From Litchfieldia alkalitelluris (GTDB lineage: Bacteria > Bacillota > Bacilli > Bacillales > Bacillaceae_L): a DNA stretch of 64,000 nt. The notes beneath the pieces were generated by a model. That model was not told the DNA's origin and ran no database searches. It saw only the letters and a program-made list of their open reading frames with translations. A program made the position numbers and the translations under genes. Position 1 is the first letter of the stretch; each line of letters begins with the position of its first letter. The DNA lies in assembly GCF_002019645.1 (NCBI RefSeq), contig NZ_KV917374.1, positions 4,982,369 through 5,046,368 on the forward strand, read 5' to 3'. Below, piece after piece: positions 37,818 to 46,176 of the stretch.

Positions 37818-39071
37818 ATGGGACAAACAAATCAATTAGCACACCGTATGGCTTTAAAGACAATTAATCTAGTAGATGCATCAGGTAATCCTGTTTCTGG
37901 AAAAGAAGTAACATTTAAACAAACAAACCATAAGTTTTTGTTTGGTAGTGGTATTTTTAATGCAATAGAGGTAGCTAACAAAAATGTACCAGCAGACAGA
38001 CTTGCATTTTTGGAAGAAAAACTGGATAAGTTTTTGGATATTTTCAACTTCGCCACACTCCCATTTTACTGGGGAGAATTTCCCGGCTATTGGGGAGGAT
38101 TTGAGCCTGAAAGAGGAAAACCACGTACAAAAGAATTAATGGCTGCTGCACAATGGTTAAAAGATCGAAATGTAACAGTGAAAGGACATCCTCTTGTCTG
38201 GCACACAGCTACAGCTCCATGGCTTCTCGACATGAGCAATGAAGAAATCCTGAAAGCCCAGTTTGCTAGAATTGAACGTGAGGTAGCAGACTTCAAAGGA
38301 TTAATCGATATGTGGGATGTTATCAATGAAGTCGTGATCATGCCTGTTTATGATAAATATGATAATGGGATTACTAGAATCGCAAAAGAGTTAGGTCGTG
38401 TTGGAATTATTAAAGAAATGTTTGCTAAAACAAGGGAATTCAATCCTGGTTCCACACTTTTATTGAATGACTTTAATACTTCTATTAACTATGAAATTTT
38501 AATTGACGGCTGTCTAAATGCAGGTGTTCAAATTGATGCAATCGGTATTCAGACACATCAGCACCAAGGATATTGGGGTCGTGAAAAATTAGAAGCAGTA
38601 CTAGAACGATTCTCCCAATTTGGTTTACCTATTCATTTTACAGAAAACACACTGTTATCTGGGCATCTTATGCCACCTGAAATTGTGGATCTAAATGACT
38701 ATAAAGTAACAGATTGGCCATCAACTCCTGAATTTGAAGAACGTCAGGCAAAAGAAGTAGAAGAAATGTATACAATCCTATTTAACCATCCTTTAGTAGA
38801 AGCCATCTCCTCTTGGGAGTTCAGTGATGATGGAGCGTGGATCAATGCACCTTCCGGATTTATCCGAAAAGATAATAGTTTAAAACCTTCTTATGAAGTA
38901 TTAAAGAAACTGATTAAAGGAGATTGGTATACAAACGTGACAAGCGAGACAAATGACAACGGAATGGTTTCATTTGAAGGTTTCCTTGGTGATTATGAAC
39001 TTATCTGTGGAGATAAGAAAATTAGCTTCCAATTAGATAAAGATGCTGAAACTGTACGGATGGTAATTTAA
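37818..39071 (+). CDS. GH10 endo-1,4-beta-xylanase (intracellular)
   Basis: Family 10 xylanase of 417 aa with the acid/base Glu171 in WDVINEVV and the nucleophile Glu276 in PIHFTEN. A short N-terminal beta-domain precedes the barrel and a small beta-structured tail (about 375-417) follows. No signal peptide is seen, so it probably acts on imported xylo-oligosaccharides rather than polymeric xylan. The start has TGGAGG upstream. It completes the GH120/AraC/GH10 cluster and works with GH43 and GH51 at the left end of the window. Confidence 0.9.
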   Translation: MGQTNQLAHRMALKTINLVDASGNPVSGKEVTFKQTNHKFLFGSGIFNAIEVANKNVPADRLAFLEEKLDKFLDIFNFATLPFYWGEFPGYWGGFEPERGKPRTKELMAAAQWLKDRNVTVKGHPLVWHTATAPWLLDMSNEEILKAQFARIEREVADFKGLIDMWDVINEVVIMPVYDKYDNGITRIAKELGRVGIIKEMFAKTREFNPGSTLLLNDFNTSINYEILIDGCLNAGVQIDAIGIQTHQHQGYWGREKLEAVLERFSQFGLPIHFTENTLLSGHLMPPEIVDLNDYKVTDWPSTPEFEERQAKEVEEMYTILFNHPLVEAISSWEFSDDGAWINAPSGFIRKDNSLKPSYEVLKKLIKGDWYTNVTSETNDNGMVSFEGFLGDYELICGDKKISFQLDKDAETVRMVI

Positions 39072-39267
39072 TGATAAATAGCAATTCGACTAGTAGGAAG
39101 TACCATTTTGAAATTTAATAAGCTTGAACTCTTGTATGAGTTATCCACCCTTTATAAGCATATGAATATATGAACAATTTTGTTGATGTCCAGGTTGGAG
39201 CTTTTATCCTATTAAACAACATATATAGTTTCCCTGACTGACTCATCTTTCACAACCTATCTATCGC

Positions 39268-39304
39268 AAAAAAAGACAATGGATTTTTTCCTTGTCCTTT
39301 TTTT
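39268..39304 (+). terminator. Terminator downstream of GH10
   Basis: AAAAAAAGACAA and TTGTCCTTTTTTT arms around an AT-rich loop, with a long T-run. It lies about 200 bases after the xylanase stop. Confidence 0.65.
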
Positions 39305-39701
39305 ACGATAATAGTATTTTTAGTTTGTGTGCTTAAATTAGATACCGGTAATCGGGTTCTACGTTGTTTAATCCTTATTTTGTGGTTGGAGAACATTCAG
39401 ATTCACTTTCCCCATTTTCCAAATATGGCGTCATATTCACTATTAGTTATAGGTAAATCGTGCCATGATGCTTGTTATAATGGCCAAAGGAATATTCATC
39501 TGTCTTATAAAAAAAATCGCTAGTAAAAAGCTTTTCATGTATAAGTTAGTTCTAATTTACACACTAGCCTCTCCTATACAGACGTGTACTTTATTTGGAG
39601 GGGCGGCGGGCATAATAGCCTGCTCTTGGATTAGCTAGTTCCTTAATAAACCTGGCGATTACCGGCGCATAATTATGCCCGAAGAGGCTAGAAGTAAGTG
39701 A
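39305..39701. other. Gene-free stretch with a GGGCATAAT hairpin
   Basis: No gene is recognised. GGGCATAAT (39608-39616) and ATTATGCCC (39672-39680) form arms around a GC-richer 55-base interior containing CTGGCGATTACCGGCG. This could be a structured RNA, the end of a mobile element or a recombination scar next to the sigma-factor fragment. Confidence 0.3.
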
Positions 39702-40020
39702 CAAATTGTATGTAGTACATTCATATTGTCAGATCATATTTTAGCAGATGACATTACACAAGATTCTTTTATCCGCCTTTTTAAAAAACATAATTTATAT
39801 AATACAAACTATTCTTTCGAAGCTTGGATTTACAAAATTGTAATTAATGTAGCAAAAAAATATACGAGGAGGCAAAAGTGGCTTCTACTATTTCGTGATG
39901 ATCAAGAAGAAACACACCACCTCAATCAGTCTTAACATTCAAAGGAAGAATCAACTGAATCTATTATAGGAATGGATATGATCAGTAGCTTAAATAAATT
40001 ACCTCATACAAGGAATTACT
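39702..40020 (+). pseudogene. ECF sigma factor fragment
   Basis: The frame reads TFILSDHILADDITQDSFIR and then SFEAWIYKIVINVAKKY, the sigma-70 region 2 pattern of ECF factors. It meets TAA at 39933-39935, then continues in frame as HSKEESTESIIG to SLNKLPH, the start of region 4. Both ends are missing. It is a decayed sigma gene. Confidence 0.7.
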
Positions 40021-40200
40021 CCCTGTCTCGTTTCTTACGATTTTAATATTTAAATGTTGTTTGGGTGGTCGTGGTAGAACTAGAACCTAGAGTTCTTGAT
40101 TCTATACTCCAGCGGTGTGGAGTACAAAACCAATATCGACTGATTGCCTACTGATAGATGTCTAAGTAATTATTTAATGACTGCACTCGGATGATCTTCT

Positions 40201-40512
40201 TTAACTATATCTAGTTACATGTTTTCGTGATAAACCGCGATCATTTGGACCTTCTCCCATTGGCCAGAACGCTTTAGTCGTAATGACATAGGATTCACGT
40301 GGATACTCTTTTAGTGCTTGAGCCATTACACGTTCACCTTGACCTTACTCATATACATTTGCAGAATCAAAAAAGTTGATACCTAATTCATATGCTTTAT
40401 GTATCGTTTTTTCAGCCACATTTTCTTCTATCGATTTCCCATACGTTAACCAACTTCCTAAACTAATTTCACTAACCTTCAAGCCACTTTTTCCCAATCT
40501 TCTATATTTCAT
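40201..40512 (-). pseudogene. Aldo/keto reductase N-terminal fragment with stop
   Basis: From ATG 40512, preceded by CTAGGAGG, the frame reads MKYRRLGKSGLKVSEISLGS and GINFFDSANVYE. It then meets TAA at 40347-40345 and goes on GQGERVMAQALKEYPRESYV to a final stop at 40201. The GINFFDSANVY motif is the aldo/keto reductase active-site Asp/Tyr region. The C-terminal two thirds are lost. Confidence 0.8.
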
Positions 40513-40619
40513 CGTGGTAATACCTCCTAGGTTTTGTTTTTTCCAAAGATTTATGTAGTTCTATTTCATTCAACTCCGGGTGACACTCTACTTGATTGAC
40601 CATTGTTTTATTATGCAAG

Positions 40620-40795
40620 ATAATCAAAAACTAATCCCATATTAAGAATTCTATCTATAAGATACAGTAGTGGTGTTTTACAAATACTATCAAAAGTAAT
40701 CCGTAAACTTGTAATTAATATATCTACTTCTGTTTTCAGCTATCCTTAATTCCCAAAAAACTAAGTTATAGGCGTTTCCATTATAGTTAATCATG
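40620..40795 (-). pseudogene. Deletion fusion of a DUF2075-gene start and a small membrane protein gene
   Basis: The minus strand first reads a MINYNGNA-like start matching the first codons of the nuclease-helicase at 61801 (MIIYNETSS). It then passes directly into FWELR and the body of the 67-aa membrane protein encoded at 59624-59827 (shared ISTSVFSYP-region bases and downstream sequence). The order suggests that almost the whole nuclease-helicase gene was deleted in a duplicate locus, leaving this scar next to an intact mazG-like gene. Confidence 0.6.
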
Positions 40796-40804
40796 GTCAC
40801 TACT

Positions 40805-41104
40805 TCACTTCTTATCAACTGGATATTTTATCGCATTCTTCTCCATCTTTTTAAAAACTTCCTCTTCTAAATCTACACCCATTTGGTCTGCTAATTGTAT
40901 AAGATAAATCAAAACATCAGCCATCTCTTCCTTGATGTTCTGTCTTGATTCAGCAATAGCTTCTTCACTGCTTTTCCATTGGAAATTTTCCAAAAGTTCG
41001 TTTGCTTCCAGTGAGATTGAAAGAGCAAGATCTTTTTCATTGTGGTAAGGTTTCCAACCTCTTTCATCTCGGAAACTTGTTATTTTATCTATTATATTTT
41101 TCAT
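40805..41104 (-). CDS. MazG-like nucleotide pyrophosphohydrolase (copy 1)
   Basis: All-alpha NTP pyrophosphohydrolase of 99 aa (MazG/RS21-C6 type), hydrolysing nucleoside triphosphates, often dCTP-like or modified, to monophosphate and pyrophosphate. Metal-binding EANELLE (about 34-40) and EEMADVL (about 59-65) motifs are present. It differs from the copy at 61813 at only a few residues, and the upstream 60 bases are also conserved. A TCCTTGGAGG site precedes the start on the minus strand. Its nuclease-helicase partner is reduced to a scar immediately downstream. Confidence 0.88.
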   Translation of the reverse strand: MKNIIDKITSFRDERGWKPYHNEKDLALSISLEANELLENFQWKSSEEAIAESRQNIKEEMADVLIYLIQLADQMGVDLEEEVFKKMEKNAIKYPVDKK

Positions 41105-41274
41105 ATTAGTAATCCTCCAAGGATAAGGCGGAATATGTATATTTTTGTAATTAGCCTTTTAACATTTTAATTTCAAAATAAAAATATGAAACCTTATCGG
41201 CTAATATATCGACAAATTAGAGGCCATGAATATCTTATTGTCCTTCATTATAATATGGTGTTGGGAGGGTTTAA

Positions 41275-41889
41275 ATGGAAAATAGTGTAGCTATTTGGGA
41301 GAGAAAACTGGAAGAAGCACTCATTTTATTTGAGCAACAAGAGAAATATGATTTAGCGTTACAGCATTATAAAGAAGTGGAAAATGAGATTCATAAAATG
41401 ATTAAACAGAACAATACTGAAATGGTAAAAGCTTATCAATTAGTATCTCAATGCTACTTACGCCAAGCAAGCATTTTGCGCCAGTTGGGAAGAAAAGAAG
41501 AAGCTAGTTGAATCAATAAAAAAGAAATTGAGAGTGCAAGACTCTCAGGAAGTTCTATTACATATGCTCAAAGTTTATTTTCAACAGGTGTCAATCTTCT
41601 ATCCAATAGACAAATTGAAGAGGGATTGTCCCTACTATTGGAAGCAAAATCATATCCAAGGTGTAGGCTGGTATTGATCATACTAGCGGATTTAGGAAAC
41701 AAAGGACTTACAAATGATAGTATTGAAGAAATTATTAATTATGCAACTAAAGTAATTGAAATCCTTACTCAAGTTCAAAACAATCCTGGTATTTCAAGAG
41801 CTTACGAAGCAAGATCCATTGCCTATAAAAACAGTGGAGATTACCAGAGAGCTGACAATGAAATGAGAATGTCAAAAGCCTATAGGTGA
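41275..41889 (+). pseudogene. TPR-like protein gene with in-frame stop (copy 1)
   Basis: ATG 41275 opens a frame of helical repeats (LILFEQQEKYDLALQHYKE is a TPR-like unit). TGA at 41509-41511 stands where the second copy has TTA (Leu). The same frame continues INKKEIESARLSGSSITYAQ through two more TPR-like units to TGA at 41889. Restored, the protein would be about 204 aa. A single-codon lesion separates it from an intact gene. Confidence 0.8.
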
Positions 41890-41939
41890 GAATGAACAAA
41901 ACTCCTTGGTCCACCGATAATGAACAACATGTAAAAAGC

Positions 41940-41982
41940 AAAGAGGCGCTGGTGACCAGTACCTCTTTAAGGTGTTTTTATA
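41940..41982 (+). terminator. Terminator of TPR-like copy 1
   Basis: AAAGAGG-CG-CTGG pairs with CCAG-TA-CCTCTTT around TGA, followed by a T-rich tract. It is identical in the second copy at 50662-50700. Confidence 0.7.
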
Positions 41983-42077
41983 TTTTTTTATTTTGAATTA
42001 ATTGAAGAATTACATTAAGACCACCTGTTACACACTCTACATGAAATGGAGGCAAAGGAACAAGCTACCCCTTTCCC

Positions 42078-43049
42078 TTACCCAACCAAAGGAGCAACAT
42101 AAGATACGGTTAGTTCCTTCAAGCACTTTAATTGGTCATCATGCGACTTAAATACAGTCCCTATTTCTGGGAATGGAAGCAAAAAGATATGGATGTCTTT
42201 CTCACCAACGGATACTTTAGCTTTATAGCTATTTAAATAGCTTACATCCACAGTTTTAAACTCGAGGGGCTCAAATATATTTTCACCAAATATCTTTTCG
42301 AACACCTCTTTTTTTATTCCATTTGCTCCTCCAAAGCCAATGATTACTTTCGAAGGAATGGTTTTAAAAAGTGCATGAATCGTAGAAGCTCTTGACTCCA
42401 CATCCTGATTAAAATTACTAAAACTATTACTATTAGCTGTTCTGGAAACTTTCGGCTTATTAAACGCTCTTAAGTATGGATTATTAGTTCGTGTTGGTGA
42501 GATTTCACCATATTCTACTGGATACCAGATACTTTCAGTTTGCCTTGGTAACGGCCTCCAATCGACTAATGCTGATTGTATCTTGTCGTTTTTCTTAAAA
42601 AGTGTTTCTCTGATATACCTTTTAATATCTTTTGCTGCATCACCATTATCTGCATAGCTTTTAAACCAAGCCTCAACATCTTCATTCTTATTTTCAAGCC
42701 CAAGACAAATGCGTGCCACTGCAGGTAGAAACGCCCCCCTAGTATACCCCTCTTTTTGAGCCTTTTCACTTGGTAACAAATGTTTCAGGATTTTTTGTTG
42801 ACCGTTTTCCTCTAAATCCCAATATCCACCCGTCCAATCATTTTCTTCCAAGCAGTTGATATAATTTCCATTAGGATCTTTTCCGTAGCTCTCACATCTT
42901 GCTTTTACGTTGGCCTCAATAGAGTAACCGCCAGCCCCCTCTTCATTTCCAAAGATGACTAGATCTGCCTCTCTAAAATTCCCATACCCGAGAAATTTTA
43001 ATAACTTCTGATATTCCTCTTTTGAAACCTTCCACTCTCTATTTCCCAT
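42078..43049 (-). CDS. Unrecognised 323-aa protein in the SIR2-like island
   Basis: A soluble 323-aa protein. Visible features are an early beta-strand and loop DLVIFGNEEGAGG (about 29-41), a central low-complexity linker rich in Asn/Ser (about 200-220), and a later strand KVIIGFGGANG (about 235-245). Strand-then-glycine-loop at both ends, with a final LLPFPEIG, is loosely reminiscent of uracil-DNA-glycosylase-fold proteins, but the match is too weak to call. No signal peptide. It is the most downstream gene of a minus-strand group with a 58-aa gene 24 bases upstream. Function unknown. Confidence 0.6.
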   Translation of the reverse strand: MGNREWKVSKEEYQKLLKFLGYGNFREADLVIFGNEEGAGGYSIEANVKARCESYGKDPNGNYINCLEENDWTGGYWDLEENGQQKILKHLLPSEKAQKEGYTRGAFLPAVARICLGLENKNEDVEAWFKSYADNGDAAKDIKRYIRETLFKKNDKIQSALVDWRPLPRQTESIWYPVEYGEISPTRTNNPYLRAFNKPKVSRTANSNSFSNFNQDVESRASTIHALFKTIPSKVIIGFGGANGIKKEVFEKIFGENIFEPLEFKTVDVSYLNSYKAKVSVGEKDIHIFLLPFPEIGTVFKSHDDQLKCLKELTVSYVAPLVG

Positions 43050-43072
43050 AGAAATCCCCCTTTATATTTAAC

Positions 43073-43249
43073 TTAATGAATGTAATCACTAGATGGTTCC
43101 AACATGATCACTTCTAAAAGTACCCCTTCCCCTTTCTCATCACGGTAATTAGCATCGACCACTTTAAATGGCTCCCCATTATAGTAGACAATTGCATTAT
43201 TCTCGACTGTGCCTTCAACATCCTCTGTATTCACAATAATTTGGGTCAA
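43073..43249 (-). CDS. Small protein sharing a beta-module with the SIR2-associated proteins
   Basis: A 58-aa protein starting MTQIIVNTEDVEG. The TTG at 43249 is chosen because AGGAGG lies eight bases upstream. Its C-terminal half FKVVDANYRDEKGEGVLLEV resembles YKILDTDYRNEHGVFILCEY in the protein at 46155-46733, so the two share a small beta-rich module (pattern [FY]K[VI][VL]D..YR.E.G). This links the gene to the SIR2-like/FtsZ-like operon 3 kb away. Function unknown. Confidence 0.6.
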   Translation of the reverse strand: MTQIIVNTEDVEGTVENNAIVYYNGEPFKVVDANYRDEKGEGVLLEVIMLEPSSDYIH

Positions 43250-43261
43250 TCGAGACACCTC

Positions 43262-43416
43262 CTATTTATTTTCAAAATAGCCAAAATCACATTGCGTACA
43301 CTTAAATCGATTTGTCCAAGGCATGGGTGACAGATTCGATGCCCACACGTATTACATTTGAACCAAGTCCATTCTTTACTATACTCTTGGTGGCAGTGCA
43401 TACAAGGGATTAACAT
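43262..43416 (-). pseudogene. Tandem zinc-ribbon protein with a one-base frameshift
   Basis: ATG 43416 (AGGAGT upstream) reads MLIPCMHCHQEYSKEW, FKCNTCGHRICHPC, then the zero frame becomes non-zinc sequence. The adjacent frame continues TNRFKCTQCDFGYFENK and stops at 43262, just before the ribosome-binding site of the next gene. With one extra base the protein would be about 50 aa with four CxxC knuckles. Frameshift, programmed shift or sequencing error cannot be separated here. Confidence 0.6.
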
Positions 43417-43515
43417 CTTTTCTCACTCCTATAAAAATAGTTATCTACTCTCATGATACTACCTTGGTACAACATCATAGGTTGCTCTAGTATCTTTTCT
43501 AAAAAAGACACAAAT

Positions 43516-44247
43516 TTATTTTTCAACCGCTAAAGGAATTAACCTATAGTTCTTCAGTCGGCCATCATACTTAATGGTTCTACCCTCTCGTAAAAGAAAT
43601 GTCCGAAGAATTTTTAGATCCTTTTGAAACTCAGCCTTTCCAATTCCATAGTTACCCGCTACTTCATCTCCATCAACTGCGTCTTGTGTTCGGAATAAAT
43701 CATAGATTTGTAAAATTCTTAAAGTGGAATTAACCTCTTGAAGTGGTACTTCTTCTTCAACATCGGAAGTCCCTATTCCCCCCAATTTATAAACATTCTG
43801 ATTAGCATGATAAACAATCGTTTTCTTCTCTCTAATGAAGAAATTTCTTAAGAGTTTTATGTCTCGCGAAACCGTTTCTTCCACCACGTTATACTCATTT
43901 GCAACTCGTTTCACTTCCAACCCTTCATTATTTCGAAACCGATCATATAGCTCTAAAATTCTCTCGCGTGCCTTGTACTTTGGCAGAGTCCCTGTTTTTA
44001 GTCGAAAAGATCTGATAAGTCCTGTAAACATTGTATCAATCCTTACTGTTTCATAATCTGTCCAGTGATACCCCTCTAACAACTCCTGTACATCTTCCCA
44101 TTCATTTACCACTTGAGACTTTTCCAAGAGTGCTTGGGTTGTTATGCTATAAACCTCTACCCAAAACAAGTCAGGATCAGGCAGCCCTTTAAGGACCAAT
44201 TTTCGCACCTCATTTTCTAGCATCCAAATAACACAAACTTCCTTCAT
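43516..44247 (-). CDS. Tandem winged-helix transcription regulator
   Basis: A 243-aa protein whose C-terminal two thirds are two similar DeoR/WYL-type winged helices: RERILELYDRFRN...VSRDIKLLRNFF (about 94-160) and LRILQIYDLFRT...FQKDLKILRTFL (about 178-240). Each ends in a YxL/YRL strand. The N-terminal 90 residues are acidic and not recognised. HTH-WYL-like regulators often govern defence islands, so this may control the surrounding genes. AGAGGTGATCTC precedes the ATG. Confidence 0.7.
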   Translation of the reverse strand: MKEVCVIWMLENEVRKLVLKGLPDPDLFWVEVYSITTQALLEKSQVVNEWEDVQELLEGYHWTDYETVRIDTMFTGLIRSFRLKTGTLPKYKARERILELYDRFRNNEGLEVKRVANEYNVVEETVSRDIKLLRNFFIREKKTIVYHANQNVYKLGGIGTSDVEEEVPLQEVNSTLRILQIYDLFRTQDAVDGDEVAGNYGIGKAEFQKDLKILRTFLLREGRTIKYDGRLKNYRLIPLAVEK

Positions 44248-44345
44248 GAGATCACCTCTATTTATTATTTTTAGGAGGAATATGTCTAATTGTTTAAGAG
44301 TTCATTGCTTTCCCCAAAAAAATATTCAGGGAAAGCAACTAAAAT

Positions 44346-44624
44346 TTACTGAAGAATAATAATTGATTGCTTATCAATTTTTTCTATAAACTCTTCTTTT
44401 GGAAAAGTTTCAATATAATATTTTTCTTCGTAATTTGATTTTATTTTAAGAGTAAAAAATTTAGGATGATTAATAGAAATGACTTTTGCAAAAAGATGTA
44501 ACGATTCTCTTTTACTCTTTTTTTCAACATCTTCAAGAGTAAAACGAACTCGTTTTATCATAAATTCCATTCCATTATTAATTTCCAATTCATTTTTTCT
44601 TTTACCTCTTAAACAATTAAACAA
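44346..44624 (-). CDS. Unrecognised 92-aa protein
   Basis: A small basic protein (92 aa) with a beta-rich C-terminus (FTLKIKSNYEEKYYIETF). The TTG start at 44624 is set by AAAGGAGG eight bases upstream. It lies upstream of the winged-helix regulator on the same strand and behind a hairpin that may act as an attenuator. No family recognised. Confidence 0.5.
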   Translation of the reverse strand: MFNCLRGKRKNELEINNGMEFMIKRVRFTLEDVEKKSKRESLHLFAKVISINHPKFFTLKIKSNYEEKYYIETFPKEEFIEKIDKQSIIILQ

Positions 44625-44664
44625 TACACATTCCTCCTTTTTTTATAAAAAAGAACAACTCAAA

Positions 44665-44745
44665 AAGCCCTAGCTGTACGTAAATACGTATAACTAGGGC
44701 TTACTACTATTTAATTATTATATAACGATATACTTTCCCTCAAAA
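44665..44745 (-). promoter_or_regulatory. Promoter with terminator-like hairpin in the leader (possible attenuator)
   Basis: On the minus strand a -10 TATAAT (44722-44717) with a weak -35 (TTTTGA at 17 bases) is followed at once by a long hairpin (44702-44665), arms AAGCCCTAG/CTAGGGCTT with an inner TACGTA stem, ending in TTTTT. The ribosome-binding site and TTG of the 92-aa gene come next. A terminator between promoter and gene implies attenuation or strong down-regulation. Confidence 0.45.
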
Positions 44746-44853
44746 AACTTTATACCTATATATTACACTTTTACCATTATTTTGTCAACGGCGACTTATT
44801 GTGTATGACCCACCTCTTACAATAGAAATATCAACACTAAAGGGGCTGAATAA

Positions 44854-45804
44854 ATGGCAGATACTTTATTTGAGATCGCATTAAAGAAACGAAAGATCTC
44901 ACTACTAGAGCAACTGATACCATATCAACATCTAACAAGTGAGCGGAGAGCAGCTATCATCAAACAGTTTATGAGTACAAAAAACACATTTGTCATGCCT
45001 TTGATCCACACACTTGAATCAAAAGAGGATATTCAAGCATGCTTATACCCAGCAATTTTTCACAAGAAGGTAGATGCAGTAAAGCTCCTGCTTGAAAAGG
45101 GTGCTAATCCCAACAAAAGAAGTGAATATGGACAGATCCCTTTTCACTATGCTGTATCAACCAAGGAAGCGCATAGAGAATTAATCGAAGCGTTGATACA
45201 ATATGGAGCTGATGTGAATGTAAAAAATAAATATAGTGCCACTCCAATCAGCTTGGCTGCAAGTTATGGAAATCTAGAGCTCCTTCAGCTCCTCGAAGAA
45301 AAGGGGGCCACCATAAACGAAGATGTACTCAGATCAGCTGCAACATCGAGCCGGTTTGAAGTCGTTAACTATCTGTTAAAGAAAGGAATACCCGTTACCC
45401 ATAAAGTGTATTTTATGGTGATGATGATGAACAAAAAAGAGATGGCTAATTACTTATTTCAGTATGACCCTCTTTTCAAATTAACCCCTACTCCCAACTA
45501 CAACGTCTTATCGATAGCAGCTTGTAAAAATTATTTGGACTTGATATTGAAGATGATGAAAAGAGGACTTCCAGAAGACGAAGAAGAAAAAAAGATGATT
45601 TGTTCAACAGCTTTGATTGCGGCAATTGACTCTGGACACCTCCACCTCCTTCCTATTTTTTTCGAGCATGGTGCAGATATCAACTGTATCATCGATGACG
45701 AAACCCCGCTTGATGTTGCAAGATACAACAGAAATACAGCCATCATCAAGTGGATAAAAGAACGAGGTGGTGTTAGTTCGGGGATTAAAAAACTACCTAT
45801 ATAA
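44854..45804 (+). CDS. Ankyrin-repeat protein
   Basis: A 316-aa protein with at least five ankyrin repeats. Clear ones are DAVKLLLEKGANPNKRSEYG, ELIEALIQYGADVNVKNKYS and LHLLPIFFEHGADINCIIDD; the segments between are more divergent. No signal peptide or enzymatic domain is seen, so it is probably a protein-binding scaffold or inhibitor. It is the only plus-strand gene of the island, divergent from the 92-aa gene, and has its own ribosome-binding site AAAGGGG and terminator. Confidence 0.88.
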   Translation: MADTLFEIALKKRKISLLEQLIPYQHLTSERRAAIIKQFMSTKNTFVMPLIHTLESKEDIQACLYPAIFHKKVDAVKLLLEKGANPNKRSEYGQIPFHYAVSTKEAHRELIEALIQYGADVNVKNKYSATPISLAASYGNLELLQLLEEKGATINEDVLRSAATSSRFEVVNYLLKKGIPVTHKVYFMVMMMNKKEMANYLFQYDPLFKLTPTPNYNVLSIAACKNYLDLILKMMKRGLPEDEEEKKMICSTALIAAIDSGHLHLLPIFFEHGADINCIIDDETPLDVARYNRNTAIIKWIKERGGVSSGIKKLPI

Positions 45805-45837
45805 AAAGTGTAGAGTTTTTCTCTCTACACTTTTTTC
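45803..45837 (+). terminator. Terminator of the ankyrin gene
   Basis: AAAAAGTGTAGAG and CTCTACACTTTTT arms with a TTTTTCT loop and a T-tail; stable and bidirectional. Confidence 0.9.
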
Positions 45838-45961
45838 TCTGTCTGACTTCATTAAACTTCACCTAACCAATAGTATGAGACAAGGGAAAGTTGATACAAA
45901 ATTAATTTCCTATTGCTTCAGCTACCAACTCTTGTTAGGCAAAGAATAACTCCTTGCCCAT

Positions 45962-46176
45962 TTATTCATTTTCCGTCAGCTTATGAACAACCTCCGATAC
46001 ATTCCCATCAATCATTAATTCAAAGCGCTCGTCTTTACGATCAAACCCAGCATTCAGAATTACCATCTTAGTACCATCACTTTTAAAATCAAGCAAACTA
46101 GAAAAGGATAAACAGATAGTGAATTACCCGCTACAAGGACTAAGTCGGCTCCAGCTACTGCTTGTTCCGCATGGGT
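45962..46176 (-). pseudogene. SIR2 C-terminal fragment, out of frame with the upstream gene
   Basis: On the minus strand the frame HAEQAVAGADLVLVAGNSLS, VYPFSSLLDF and TKMVILNAGFD onward to TAA at 45962 is a convincing C-terminal third of a sirtuin (the ADLVLV.G.SL.V.P motif plus the following strand). It overlaps the 3' end of the gene at 46155 in another frame. The catalytic N-terminal part is absent, so the deacetylase/NADase has been deleted. Confidence 0.78.

Larger units (their letters stand above)
41181..42043 (+). repeat. Direct repeat R1 (TPR-like gene and flanks)
   Basis: From AAAATATGAAACCT to ACACACTCTACATG this 0.86-kb segment matches 50074-50765 in the same orientation at high identity, including promoter-side sequence, coding remnant, terminator and about 60 bases beyond. 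The second copy has an internal deletion. The pair brackets about 8 kb. Confidence 0.85.

Noticed and set aside
43262-43416. RING-finger ubiquitin-ligase-like pattern
   Set aside because: The CxHxxCxxC pattern is better explained as two adjacent zinc ribbons, and the frame is broken, so a ubiquitin-like system is not supported.
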